Assembly: GCA_964436825.1 (NCBI GenBank)
Contig: CAYTEO010000020.1
Span: forward strand, 1-42,891
Direction of reading: 5' to 3'
DNA length: 42,891 bases
From: CAYTEO01 sp964436825
GTDB lineage: Bacteria > Krumholzibacteriota > Krumholzibacteriia > LZORAL124-64-63
The notes under the pieces were generated by a model. The model saw only the letters and a program-made list of their open reading frames with translations. It was not told the origin of the DNA and did not search any database. How positions within the stretch are numbered: position 1 is the first letter of the stretch; every line of letters begins with the position of its first letter. Of the stretch, positions 17,262 through 25,852 are shown in pieces. A program made the position numbers and the translations under genes.

Positions 17262-18077
17262 TCAGCGGTAGCTGGCCTTGATCTCCCCCCAGCTCCTTCC
17301 TGCGGCAGGGACGAGGACGGCCAGGTCCGCCAGGAAGGCGGCCAGTCGCGGCCCGACCGTCGCGTTGGCCGTGACGTTGGGATGGGAGTCGCCGTCGGTG
17401 TGGGAGCGCTCGTAGTCGTAGCGCAGCATGTTCCGCACGTCGCTGCCGTCGTCGGGATGGGCCAGCTGGTCGAAGAGGTCGAAGAAGGCGACGTTGGGAT
17501 GGCCGGCCAGGAACGCCGGACTGCCGAGCCAGTCGGCGAAGGCGCGGGCCCGGTCGGCGTCGTCCAGGTCGGTGGCCAGCCGGTGGCGCGGCGGGGGCGA
17601 GAGGACGACGAACAGGCGGTCCGGGTGGGCATCGAAGACCTGGGCCATCTCCCCGTACCAGCGCTGGTAGTCGGCGAGCTGGGCGTCGCTGGTGATGGCC
17701 GACGCCGTGTAGCAGGACTTGAAGGCGATGACCGTGAAGCGGGACAGCAGCGAGTCGCGGGTGGCGTTGCCGGTGGTCCAGATGTCGTGCCAGCCGTCGG
17801 GGTCCGTGTCGTCACCGGGGATCTGGAAGCTGTAGCCCAGCGTCTGGCCCTGCGGATCGGTCAGTCCGATGTCGTTGTAGTCGTGGTCCCAGAGACGCAG
17901 GTCCAGGCCGCGCGCGGCGCCCAGCTGTGACAGCTCCTCTCGTATCGCTCCCTCCTGCAGCAGGTTCCTGCCGACGGAATGGTGGACGAAGATGATCGGG
18001 ACCGCCGTCTGAGCGGCGGCGGGCGCTAGGCCGCCGGCCAGGGTACCGGCGACCAGGATCGCTATGAAAGTGCGCAT
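17262..18077 (-). CDS. Secreted SGNH/GDSL-like hydrolase with C-terminal WG-x-IK-type tail
   Basis: The 271-residue product has a signal peptide (FIAILVAGTLAGGLAPAAAQ), then VPIIFVHHSVGRNLL, a first-block motif resembling divergent SGNH hydrolases. FKSCYTASAI and the late DGDSHPN, a possible catalytic Asp-x-x-His, fit the same fold. Esterase activity and substrate are inferred, not shown. The C-terminus VPAAGRSWGEIKASYR matches the tail of two unrelated exported proteins in the window. ATG at 18077 follows AGGAGGGA. The gene is divergent from the CotH-domain gene and convergent with the selenoprotein gene. Confidence 0.75.
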   Translation of the reverse strand: MRTFIAILVAGTLAGGLAPAAAQTAVPIIFVHHSVGRNLLQEGAIREELSQLGAARGLDLRLWDHDYNDIGLTDPQGQTLGYSFQIPGDDTDPDGWHDIWTTGNATRDSLLSRFTVIAFKSCYTASAITSDAQLADYQRWYGEMAQVFDAHPDRLFVVLSPPPRHRLATDLDDADRARAFADWLGSPAFLAGHPNVAFFDLFDQLAHPDDGSDVRNMLRYDYERSHTDGDSHPNVTANATVGPRLAAFLADLAVLVPAAGRSWGEIKASYR

Positions 18078-18202
18078 GGTCTCTCCCTCCTGTGCGCTGA
18101 AGAGAATAATGATAGCACGAACTCCGCCGCGGTGGGAGATGATCCCGGTGTCGCATCCGTGTTATCCTTGACAGGAGTCTGCAGCCGAAAGGCGGGTCTT
18201 CG

Positions 18203-20782
18203 ATGTGTCGTCTCCAGGTGCTGCTGTGCGGATTGCTGCTGCTCGTCACCACGACCGCGGCCGGGACCGAGGTGACCGTCTCCTATGCCTACCCCCTGAT
18301 CTACGAGTGGACGCCGCCCGCCGACACCGCCCTGGAGGGGGCGATCGGGACGACCTTCGCCGGCGATACGACGCTCTCGCTGCTCGAGCCCGACTCGAGC
18401 CTCTTCCGTCTCAACACGACGACCTGGCGCTACTACTTCCGCTGGAACGCCACCGAGCCCAAGATCGTCGCCTTCCTGGGTGGCGACGGGGACACGGTGA
18501 CGGTGACGGCCTGGCCCGAGCCGGTCACGCCCTACGCTCCCGGCCGGCACGACGTTCCCACCTTCCACCTGCAGACCGCCCCGGCGAACCTCTGGGATCC
18601 CGCGACGGGCATCTACTGCTGGGGGGACTCGACCAATTTCGAGCAGCGCGGCGAGGAGTGGGAGCGCCCGGCGACCCTGACGATCCGTGACGCCGACGGC
18701 GGGGTGATCCTGGCCGGCGAACCGGTGGGACTGCGGATCCATGGCGAGACCAGTCGCCAGTTCGCCCAGAAGGGGCTGCGGATCTACTTCGACGACTACG
18801 GGTCGTCCGACGACGTCCTGCTCGACCTGTTCGGCGGGAGCCGCGAGCCGTTCAGCCGCCTCGTCCTGCGCACGGCCCGCTACCCCGAGTTCTGCCTCCG
18901 CGACAACCTGGCCAACACGGCGTTCCTCGACCTGGGGCACCTCGGCAGCCGCTACCGGTTCGTGGCCCTCTACCTGAACGACGAGTACTGGGGCGGCTAC
19001 AACCTGCGCGAGAGGCTGGACTCCCGCTGGGCGGAGACGACGCTCGGGCTGCCGGCCGGCGGCTACGCGCTGGTCAAGGACGGGCAGACCATCGCCGGGA
19101 ACGGGGGCGACTGGGACGGCCTGCTCTGGTGGGCCAGCCGCCCGGCCGACTACACCGATCCCGCCTGGTACCAGCAGCTCGCCGGGCGGCTGGACCTGGA
19201 CAGCTACACCGACTGGCTGATCGTCAACATCCTGCTGGCCACCGCCGACAACGGCTACATCAACAACGTCGCCCAGCTCCGGATCGGCGACGGTCCCTGG
19301 CGGATCGTCATGTGGGACGAGGACGACGTCATGCTGCCGGAGAACGTCGGGGCCGACCTGTTCCGCTTCTTCAGCGCCGCTTCCGCCGACCAGTTCGCCG
19401 CCTGGCGCCCACCGGTCTGGTACATGGGGGGCTGGACCGAGCGGGTCCAGCTCTGGTGCGACCTGTTCCGGCACGCCCTGCAGAACCCCGCCTTCCGGGA
19501 CGGCTTCTCCGCCCGCTGGGACGAGCTGACGGCGGGGCCGCTCTCCCTTTCCGCCCTGCTGGACCGTCTCGACGTCCTCGTCCGGGAGCAGGCGCGCGAG
19601 ATCCCGGCCCACGGAGAGCGCTGGGGCTGGAACGCGACCGCCTACGCCGACCGGGTCGCCGAGATCGAGCAGTTCCTCGCCGACAGGCTGCCGCTGGCCC
19701 GGGCACAGAAGAGCGACTTCTTCGCCACCTTCCACGAGTCCGTCGCCCTGAGCGACCTGCAGGCCGTGCGCGACGGGCGCCGGGTCCGGGTGACCTGGCG
19801 GACCGAGCACGAGGAGGGCCTGGACGGTTTCGTCCTGATGCGCGCCGAGGGGACGCCGGAGGGATTCGTCGAGATCGCCTCCTACCGGGAGCTGCCGGAG
19901 CTGCGGGGACACAACACGGACCAGCCCGTCGACTACGTCTACGACGACGAGTCCCTGCCCGCCGGCGGTACCCTCTTCTATCGCCTCCGTCACGAGACCC
20001 TCGACGGCGAGCGGATCCTCCACGTCTGGTACGCCACGGTCGAGCTGACGCCACCCCCGCCGCTGGTCGTCAACGAGCTGCTGGCCAGCAACGACACCGT
20101 CCTGGCCGACGAGTTCGGGGAGTTCGACGACTGGGTCGAGCTGTACAATGCCGGCAGCGACACGGTCTCCCTCGACGGTCTCTACCTCTCCGACGACCCC
20201 CTGCAACCGCTGCGCTGGCCCCTTCCCGACCTGGCGATCCCGCCGTCCGGATACCTGCTCGTCTGGTGCGACGACGACCCGGAGCAGGGACTGCTCCACG
20301 CGCCCTTCAAGCTCAGTGCCTCCGGCGAGGCCGTCGTCGTGACCGCGAGCGACGGCAGGACGGTCGACCAGGTGGTCTTCGGTCCCCAGACGACCGACGT
20401 CTCCTACGGGCGGGTGGGGGACGGCGGGAGCGACTGGACCTGCTTCACCCGCCCCACCCCGGGGCAACCCAACGCCGCTGCCACGGGCATCGCGGAGCCG
20501 TGGCGCATCCTGCTGGCGCCGCCGCGGCCCAATCCGGCCCGGAGCGGGACGGACGTCCTGCTGCGTCTGCCGTACGGCGGGGCCGAGGTCTTGCTGGAAG
20601 TCTACGACCTGCGCGGACGCCGGCTCAGGCGGCTCTGGGGTGGCCGGCTGCCGGGCGGGGAGCGACGCTTCCACTGGGACCGGCGGGACGACGCCGGGCG
20701 CGGGGTGGCCGCCGGGACCTATCTGCTGCGGGCCGTCGTCGACGGCCGTCCGGAGCTGCGCAAGGTCGTTCTGATCCGTTGA
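18203..20782 (+). CDS. Secreted CotH-kinase-like protein with lamin-tail and FlgD-like sorting domains
   Basis: An 859-residue exported protein. After a signal peptide (VLLCGLLLLVTTTAAG) and a beta-sandwich region, a CotH-like kinase domain (about 165-500) shows GLRIHGETSRQFAQKGLRIYF, YLNDEYWGGYNLRERLD, the lysine of YALVKDG and WRIVMWDEDDVM, a metal-binding acidic motif. CotH enzymes phosphorylate proteins or peptides outside the cell in some systems. A fibronectin-like segment, a lamin-tail domain (about 625-745: VVNELLASNDTV, DDWVELYNAGSDTVSL) and a FlgD-like end (PRPNPARSGTDVLL, LRKVVLIR) follow. ATG at 18203 is chosen; its ribosome site (AAAGGCGG) is moderate. Kinase activity here is inference. 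Confidence 0.85.
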   Translation: MCRLQVLLCGLLLLVTTTAAGTEVTVSYAYPLIYEWTPPADTALEGAIGTTFAGDTTLSLLEPDSSLFRLNTTTWRYYFRWNATEPKIVAFLGGDGDTVTVTAWPEPVTPYAPGRHDVPTFHLQTAPANLWDPATGIYCWGDSTNFEQRGEEWERPATLTIRDADGGVILAGEPVGLRIHGETSRQFAQKGLRIYFDDYGSSDDVLLDLFGGSREPFSRLVLRTARYPEFCLRDNLANTAFLDLGHLGSRYRFVALYLNDEYWGGYNLRERLDSRWAETTLGLPAGGYALVKDGQTIAGNGGDWDGLLWWASRPADYTDPAWYQQLAGRLDLDSYTDWLIVNILLATADNGYINNVAQLRIGDGPWRIVMWDEDDVMLPENVGADLFRFFSAASADQFAAWRPPVWYMGGWTERVQLWCDLFRHALQNPAFRDGFSARWDELTAGPLSLSALLDRLDVLVREQAREIPAHGERWGWNATAYADRVAEIEQFLADRLPLARAQKSDFFATFHESVALSDLQAVRDGRRVRVTWRTEHEEGLDGFVLMRAEGTPEGFVEIASYRELPELRGHNTDQPVDYVYDDESLPAGGTLFYRLRHETLDGERILHVWYATVELTPPPPLVVNELLASNDTVLADEFGEFDDWVELYNAGSDTVSLDGLYLSDDPLQPLRWPLPDLAIPPSGYLLVWCDDDPEQGLLHAPFKLSASGEAVVVTASDGRTVDQVVFGPQTTDVSYGRVGDGGSDWTCFTRPTPGQPNAAATGIAEPWRILLAPPRPNPARSGTDVLLRLPYGGAEVLLEVYDLRGRRLRRLWGGRLPGGERRFHWDRRDDAGRGVAAGTYLLRAVVDGRPELRKVVLIR

Positions 20783-20806
20783 TCCTGGAGGGACGGGAGA
20801 GGCAAA

Positions 20807-20833
20807 GGCCCGGTGCCTTCGGAGCGCCGGGCC
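20807..20833. terminator. Hairpin between convergent genes
   Basis: GGCCCGG (20807-20813) pairs with CCGGGCC (20827-20833), extended inward by a few pairs around a CTTCGG-type loop. It separates the CotH-domain gene from the convergent RRM gene. Confidence 0.6.
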
Positions 20834-20850
20834 GGTCGGATGGTGCGTTG

Positions 20851-21120
20851 TTACCAGGCGGGTCGATCGTTGCGCGGGGCGCGGGGCCGGGCCTCGTTGA
20901 CCGTCAGGTCCCGGCCGCCGAACTCGCGGCCGTTGAGGCCGTCGATGGCCTGCTGCGCCTCGCTGGCGTTGGGCATCTCGACGAAACCGAAGCCCTTGGG
21001 GCGACCGGTCATCCGGTCGGAGATCAGCACGACGTCATCGACTTGACCGAACTGGGCGAACAGTTCCCGCACCTCCGCCTCGGTCGAGCGGAAGTTGAGG
21101 TTGCCGACATAGATCCTCAA
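20851..21120 (-). CDS. RRM-domain RNA-binding protein
   Basis: A single RNA recognition motif fills the 89 residues: RNP2 is IYVGNL, RNP1 is KGFGFVEM, and NGREFGGRDLTVNEARPR is the typical end. These small bacterial RRM proteins bind single-stranded RNA in the cytoplasm, and several are cold-induced. The frame is open upstream, but those residues are unlike the family. A TTG at 21120, 7 bases after AAGGAAG, gives the usual M-R-I-Y-V-G-N-L start. A promoter 110-138 bases upstream and a hairpin in the leader suggest a regulated 5' UTR. Confidence 0.92.
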   Translation of the reverse strand: MRIYVGNLNFRSTEAEVRELFAQFGQVDDVVLISDRMTGRPKGFGFVEMPNASEAQQAIDGLNGREFGGRDLTVNEARPRAPRNDRPAW

Positions 21121-21200
21121 CGAGACACTTCCTTTGCTTGCAGGAACTGCTGCACACCGGCAGGGGAGGGCAGGACAGGACCTGACAAACCGTGGGACAT

Positions 21201-21217
21201 GGCGGTCGGCGACCGCC
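21201..21217 (-). other. Hairpin in the 5' leader of the RRM gene
   Basis: GGCGGTC-GCC-GACCGCC is a perfect 7-bp stem with a 3-base loop (minus strand), just downstream of the predicted start of transcription and about 80 bases before the TTG codon. It could be a leader structure, or a terminator for the glycosyltransferase upstream; no T-run follows. Confidence 0.45.
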
Positions 21218-21229
21218 TCGGACGGTCGG

Positions 21230-21258
21230 ATCGTAACGAATCCGCGGTGGCGAGGCAA
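21230..21258 (-). promoter_or_regulatory. Promoter of the RRM gene
   Basis: On the minus strand TTGCCT (21258-21253) and TACGAT (21235-21230) are 17 bp apart. Transcription would begin near 21223, giving a leader of about 100 bases. Confidence 0.55.
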
Positions 21259-21269
21259 GGACGATTCGC

Positions 21270-22313
21270 TCAGCGCCCGTGCCCGTGGTCACGCCGATGG
21301 GACCAGGAAGGCCCTCCCAGCAAACCGGCCAGGAAACCGCTGCCGGCTCCCAGGTGGATGGCGACCAGGCACCCCAGGATGCGCCACCAGAGGGCGGGCT
21401 TCCCGGCGCGCCTTGCCGCCAGCAGCGACGTCACGGTCCCTGTCAGCAGATAACCGCCCGCCAGCAGGCACCAGACGCGCCATGCCGGCGGCCACAGCAG
21501 GCCGAGCAGCGGCAGCAGGGCGGCGGTGAGGGTGAACACCGAGAGCAGGGGCGCCAGGCCCAGTCTCCAGGAGGGCCGCAGCCGCCACATCCGCGCCCGC
21601 CCGAAACCGTAGCGGTAGAGCTGGCGCAGCAGGGCCAGCCAGCTCGATCGCGGGACATAGGCGACGGCGAAGTCCGGGTGATGGACGGCCTGCACGCCGC
21701 TGCGGCTGACGCGGTCGTTGAACTCCAGATCCTCGCAGGCGTCGAACGACTCGTCGACCCCGCCCAGCTCCAGGTAGAGGTCCCGGCGGTACCCGCAGCC
21801 GGCGCTCAGCGGCGAGCAGTGCGTGCTGCCGCAGCGGTAGATGTGGGAGTTGGCGTCGTGACCCAGCCAGCAGCCGCGGGCCAGGGCGACGGCCTGCTGG
21901 AAGGGGGACAACCGCTCGCCCCACAGGGGCTGGGGCCGGGAGACGCAGTCCGCGCCGTCGCGGAAGGCGGCCAGGACGGCGGGCAGCATCCGCGGGGAGA
22001 GGATGCGGCAGTGACCGTCGACGAACAGGATGTAGGGCGCGCGGGCGGCGGCGGCCCCGATGTTGCGGGCGGCCCCGGCCAGACGGCGCGGGTTGTCCAG
22101 CAGGCGGATCGTCCCGTGGGTCGCCGCCAGCCGCGACACACGCGCGCGCGTGTCGTCGTCGCTGCGGCCGTCGACGACGATGATCTCGTAGCTCTCCTCC
22201 GGGAGGTCCTGGTCCAGCAGGTCCTGGAGAATGCGCTCGATGTACTCCGCCTCGTTGCGCACCGGGAGGATGACGGAGATCTCCGGTGCGACCTTGTCGG
22301 GGGTCTCTCTCAA
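21270..22313 (-). CDS. Family 2 glycosyltransferase with C-terminal membrane segments
   Basis: Inverting glycosyltransferase of the GT-A fold. ISVILPVRNEAEYIERIL, the nucleotide-binding IIVVDGRSDDDTR, FVDGHCRI as the metal-binding D-x-H variant and SFDACEDLEFNDRVSRSG as the catalytic E-D region are in family order. The last 100 residues include about three hydrophobic spans (PLLSVFTLTAALLPLLGLLW and following), so it is probably anchored on the cytoplasmic side of the inner membrane. The sugar and acceptor are unknown. A GTG at 22322 merges with the ribosome site AGGAG, whereas the TTG at 22313 is 8 bases after it; I prefer the TTG, 347 residues. Confidence 0.87.
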   Translation of the reverse strand: MRETPDKVAPEISVILPVRNEAEYIERILQDLLDQDLPEESYEIIVVDGRSDDDTRARVSRLAATHGTIRLLDNPRRLAGAARNIGAAAARAPYILFVDGHCRILSPRMLPAVLAAFRDGADCVSRPQPLWGERLSPFQQAVALARGCWLGHDANSHIYRCGSTHCSPLSAGCGYRRDLYLELGGVDESFDACEDLEFNDRVSRSGVQAVHHPDFAVAYVPRSSWLALLRQLYRYGFGRARMWRLRPSWRLGLAPLLSVFTLTAALLPLLGLLWPPAWRVWCLLAGGYLLTGTVTSLLAARRAGKPALWWRILGCLVAIHLGAGSGFLAGLLGGPSWSHRRDHGHGR

Positions 22314-22411
22314 GCCGTCCACTCCTGTTCCGGTTCGCCGTTCGGGGCCCGGACCTTACAACCGCAGAGGGTATCGGCACAATCCCGGGGCCCTGAACTC
22401 CCGCTCCCTGC

Positions 22412-24100
22412 TCAGGCGGAGGACTCCAGCAGGTCGTCCAGGTCCTCGAACTCCTCGGCGTGCAGGATCTCGTAGGCGTGGGCCGGGGAACGCGCATGGT
22501 AGAGCTGGGCCTGCAGGTCCCGATCGGTCCCGATGGTGCGGGACAGGGCGGCGAGGACCTCCAGGTAGCGTCTCCCGTCGCGGCGCGGCGCGACGATGAC
22601 CACGACGCAGTGGAGGGGCTGCCCGTCGGGTGTCTCCGCCGCCAGGCCCCGGCGGCTGATCCCGAGGACGCCGCTCAGCGGGATGTCCTCGTCCAGCAGG
22701 CAGTGGGGGATGGCCAGACCGTTGCCGACGCAGGTGGACATGGACCGTTCCCGTTCCAGGATCCTGGATGTCAGCTCCTCCGGGGTGATGCCCAGCCGGC
22801 AGCTGCGGACCATCATCCCGACGAGCTGGTCGACGGCCTCCTCGAGGGTGGGACCGGTCAGGTCGGTGGTGATGCACTCCTCGCGGAGGAAGTCGATCAG
22901 GTGCGGCCGGTCGCGGCCGGCCTCGCCGGACCGCTGCAGGGCCAGGCGGGTCAGCAACGGACCGATCAGTTCGTTGAGGGTGACGGTCGTCAGACCGACC
23001 GCCAGCAGGATGTCGCGCACGACGGCCAGTGACGGGTCCTGCCTGACCAGCAGGAGCAGTCCGACGGCCACGCCCGCCTGGGGCACCAGCGCCGGTCCCA
23101 GGTAGAGCCGCGTGCTGCGGGGGGCGTCGGCCAGGGTCATCGCCAGCCAGGCGGCCCCGGTCTTGGCGGCGGCCCGTCCGACGACGACCAGCAGCGCCAG
23201 CAGGCCCGCCGGCGCCAGGTAGGCGAAGTTCAGCTCCATGCCGGCGACGGTGAAGAAGACGGCCAGGATCGCCCCCTCGAAGTTGGCGAAGACCCGGTGG
23301 CCGATCTCCTCCTTCTCCGGCTCCAGGTTGGCCAGGGCCACCCCGAGCATCAGGCAGGACAGCAGGGGGGAGACCCCCAGGGTCGTCGACAGGCCGATCG
23401 TGCCCAGGATGGCCGTCAGCGAGGCCGTCGCCAGCCGGTCGCTGCGGACGACGTGGCGGGTCAGCCAGGTCAACAGCAGGCCGATGCCGCCGCCCAGCAG
23501 CAGGGAGAGGACGAGTTGCCGCAGCGGGGCGGCCAGGACGAGCAGCGGGTGGTGGGCCCCCTCGGGGGAGAGCTCGGCCCGCGTGGCGGCCAGGGCCAGC
23601 TCGAACAGGACGATGCAGGCCAGGTTGTTCAGGGCGACGGCGGCCACCAGCGTCTTGACGAAGATGCCGCGGGCGCGGGTCTCCTTGACCAGCGTGACGA
23701 TCGTCGCCGGCGCGGTGGCGATGGACATGGTGCCCAGCAGCAGGCCCAGGGACCAGTGCTGCCCCCCGCCCAGCAGCACCGCCGCGAAGACCAGCGCAGG
23801 GACCAGGACGATCTCGCCGGTGACGAGCAGCAGCAGGCGCCGGGCGGCGATCCGCAGGCGCGGCCACTGGAGGTGGTGGCCCACCGCCACGGCGATCAGG
23901 CCCAGGGCGAAGTTGGTGACAGGCAGCAGGCCGTCGACGGCCGCGTGGTCGAACAGGGCCAGGGCCGAGGGACCGATCAGGACACCGACGAGGATCTGTC
24001 CCGTCATCGACGGCAGCCGCCAGCGTCGGACCAGATCGCTGGCGGCCATGCTGATCAGCAGCAGGAGGGCCAGGGAGAGTAGGGGGTTGATCTGGTGCAT
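22412..24100 (-). CDS. Cation:proton antiporter (CPA2-type) fused to a PTS EIIA domain
   Basis: The first 400 residues form about 12 hydrophobic spans with features of Kef/NhaP-like exchangers: MTGQILVGVLIGPSAL and the repeated helices through GVSPLLSCLMLGVALANLEPE. Residues from about 415 form a fructose/nitrogen-type PTS EIIA domain; the phosphorylatable residue would be His466 in NGLAIPHC. The EIIA part is expected in the cytoplasm, where it could gate transport. ATG at 24100 starts MHQINPLLSLALLLL; its ribosome site is weak. Whether it moves K or Na cannot be told from sequence. Confidence 0.87.
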   Translation of the reverse strand: MHQINPLLSLALLLLISMAASDLVRRWRLPSMTGQILVGVLIGPSALALFDHAAVDGLLPVTNFALGLIAVAVGHHLQWPRLRIAARRLLLLVTGEIVLVPALVFAAVLLGGGQHWSLGLLLGTMSIATAPATIVTLVKETRARGIFVKTLVAAVALNNLACIVLFELALAATRAELSPEGAHHPLLVLAAPLRQLVLSLLLGGGIGLLLTWLTRHVVRSDRLATASLTAILGTIGLSTTLGVSPLLSCLMLGVALANLEPEKEEIGHRVFANFEGAILAVFFTVAGMELNFAYLAPAGLLALLVVVGRAAAKTGAAWLAMTLADAPRSTRLYLGPALVPQAGVAVGLLLLVRQDPSLAVVRDILLAVGLTTVTLNELIGPLLTRLALQRSGEAGRDRPHLIDFLREECITTDLTGPTLEEAVDQLVGMMVRSCRLGITPEELTSRILERERSMSTCVGNGLAIPHCLLDEDIPLSGVLGISRRGLAAETPDGQPLHCVVVIVAPRRDGRRYLEVLAALSRTIGTDRDLQAQLYHARSPAHAYEILHAEEFEDLDDLLESSA

Positions 24101-24252
24101 CTCGGGTTCCGTCCTCGCCGTGGTTCCGGTGCCGGTCCGCCGCCGAGGATAGCAGCGGCCGCCGTCCGCGGCCAGCCGGATCCGGCCGCTGGCGCCCGCG
24201 ACCACCGCGGTGCTATCGTGGCGGGACGACCCGGCACGAAAGGCGGCGACCG

Positions 24253-25515
24253 ATGCGGCGACGGATCCTCCATGTCCTCTCCCAGCGACCGGGCCGGACC
24301 GGCAGCGGCACGACGCTCGCGGCGCTGGTCCGCCACGCCGCCGCCGACGGCTGGCGGCAGCGGGTCGTCGTCGGGGTGCCCGCCGGCGAGATGCCCGAGC
24401 TGCCGGGCATCGCGGCGGCGGACGTGCAGCCCCTCCACTTCGGGACGGAGGAGCTTCCCTTCCCGGTGCCGGGCATGAGCGACGTCATGCCCTACCCCAG
24501 CTCCGTCTTCTCGCGCCTCACTCCCGGCCAGGTCGAGCGCTACCTGGCCGCCTGGCGCAAGCACCTTGCCGCCGTCGTCGCCGGGTTCGCGCCCGACGTC
24601 ATCCACGTCCACCACGTCTGGCTGGTGGCCTCGCTGGTCAAGGACGCGGCGCCCGGCGTGCCGGTCGTCGACCAGTGCCACGCCACGGGCCTGCGCCAGC
24701 GGCTGCTCTGCCCGCACCTGGCGCCGCTGGTGGCGCGGGGCTGCCGCCGCAACGACCGCTTCCTGGTCCTGCACCGGGAGCACGCCGCCGCCCTGTCCGG
24801 TTTCCTGGGGGTGCCGCCGGAGCGGATCACCGTCGTCGGCGCCGGCTACCGCGACGACCTGTTCCGCCTGGAGGCGCCGGCGCGCCCGCGGGGCCCGCGG
24901 CTGCTCTACGTGGGGAAGCTGGCGGATGCCAAGGGGCTGCCGTGGCTGCTGGACGCGGTCGCTGCCCTGGCGGCGCGGGGCACGTCCCTGGAGCTGCACG
25001 TGGCCGGCGACGGCGGCGGGGAGGAGGCGGACCGGCTGCGCCGCCGGCTGCGGGAGATGGCGCCCCTGGTCACCTGGCACGGTGCCCTGGCACAGCCCGA
25101 CCTGGCGGCGCTGATGAACCGCTGCGCCGTCTGCGTCCTGCCGTCGTTCTACGAGGGGGTGCCGCTGGTCCTGGTCGAGGCGGCCGCCTGCGGCTGCAGG
25201 CTGGTGGCCACGGCCCTGCCGGGGATCGTCTCCGAGCTGGCACCCGCCCTGGGCCCGCGGCTCCGGCTGGTGACGCCGCCCCGTCTCCGGCGCGGCGACG
25301 AGCCGCTGCCGGAGGACCTGCCGCGCTTCGTCGCCGACCTGGCCGACGCCCTGGCGGCGGCGCTGGGGGAGGCCGCCGGGGCGCCCCCCGTCCCGTTGCC
25401 GCCGGGTGCGCTGGAACCATTCGGCTGGCGCGCTGTCTACCGACGTGTCGCGAACGTGTGGCTGGAACTGTGCGCCGGCGCCGCCGGGCGACCGGTCGCG
25501 GAAGGAGGTCCCTGA
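24253..25515 (+). CDS. Family 4 glycosyltransferase
   Basis: Retaining GT-B glycosyltransferase of 420 residues. The N-terminal half has RRILHVLSQRPGRTGSGTTLAALV and VIHVHHVWLVASL. The C-terminal half has PRLLYVGKLADAKGLPWLLDAV and the catalytic-site motif CVLPSFYEGVPLVLVEAAACG, the E-x7-E signature region. Cytoplasmic, transferring a sugar from a nucleotide donor; donor and acceptor are not evident. GAAAGGCGG precedes the ATG at 24253. The next gene begins at 25517, so the two are probably co-transcribed. Confidence 0.88.
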   Translation: MRRRILHVLSQRPGRTGSGTTLAALVRHAAADGWRQRVVVGVPAGEMPELPGIAAADVQPLHFGTEELPFPVPGMSDVMPYPSSVFSRLTPGQVERYLAAWRKHLAAVVAGFAPDVIHVHHVWLVASLVKDAAPGVPVVDQCHATGLRQRLLCPHLAPLVARGCRRNDRFLVLHREHAAALSGFLGVPPERITVVGAGYRDDLFRLEAPARPRGPRLLYVGKLADAKGLPWLLDAVAALAARGTSLELHVAGDGGGEEADRLRRRLREMAPLVTWHGALAQPDLAALMNRCAVCVLPSFYEGVPLVLVEAAACGCRLVATALPGIVSELAPALGPRLRLVTPPRLRRGDEPLPEDLPRFVADLADALAAALGEAAGAPPVPLPPGALEPFGWRAVYRRVANVWLELCAGAAGRPVAEGGP

Positions 25516-25516
25516 C

Positions 25517-25825
25517 ATGGTGCTGCTGGAGTTCTCCATGTACCCCACCGACAAGGGCGAGAGCGTCTCCGACTACGTGAAGCGCTCCCTGGAGATCATC
25601 GACGACAGCGGCCTGCCGTACCGGCTCGGCCCCATGGGGACGACCCTGGAGGGGGAGTGGGACGAGGTCATGGCCGTCGTGACACGCTGTTTCGAGCAGA
25701 TGCGCGGGGACTGCCGGCGCATCGCCTGCCAGATCAAGATCGACTACCGCGAGGGCCGCAAGGGCGCCCTGGAGAGCAAGGTCGAGACGCTGCGGCGCAA
25801 GACCGGCCGCGAGCTGCGGACCTGA
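25517..25825 (+). CDS. MTH1187/YkoF-family thiamine-binding-type protein (DUF77)
   Basis: Small cytoplasmic protein of 102 residues with the family's ferredoxin-like fold. VLLEFSMYPTDKGESVSDYVKRSLEIID and LPYRLGPMGTTLEGEWDEVM are diagnostic. Relatives bind thiamine or related pyrimidines, but their cellular job is not settled. GGAGGT lies 8 bases before the ATG, inside the end of the glycosyltransferase gene. No TPP riboswitch or thiamine genes are nearby, so the context does not confirm a thiamine role. Confidence 0.88.
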   Translation: MVLLEFSMYPTDKGESVSDYVKRSLEIIDDSGLPYRLGPMGTTLEGEWDEVMAVVTRCFEQMRGDCRRIACQIKIDYREGRKGALESKVETLRRKTGRELRT

Positions 25826-25852
25826 CGGGCACGCGGGCAGCGCGGTGCGAAC

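Noticed and set aside
14522..17815. A 1097-codon minus-strand open frame opposite the selenoprotein candidate
   Set aside because: Composition is a mirror of the VCBS repeats (Val/Asp/Gly runs) and no domain is recognisable; the plus-strand protein is clearly real.
18062..20674. An 870-codon minus-strand open frame opposite the CotH-domain gene
   Set aside because: Antisense shadow without domains or ribosome site.
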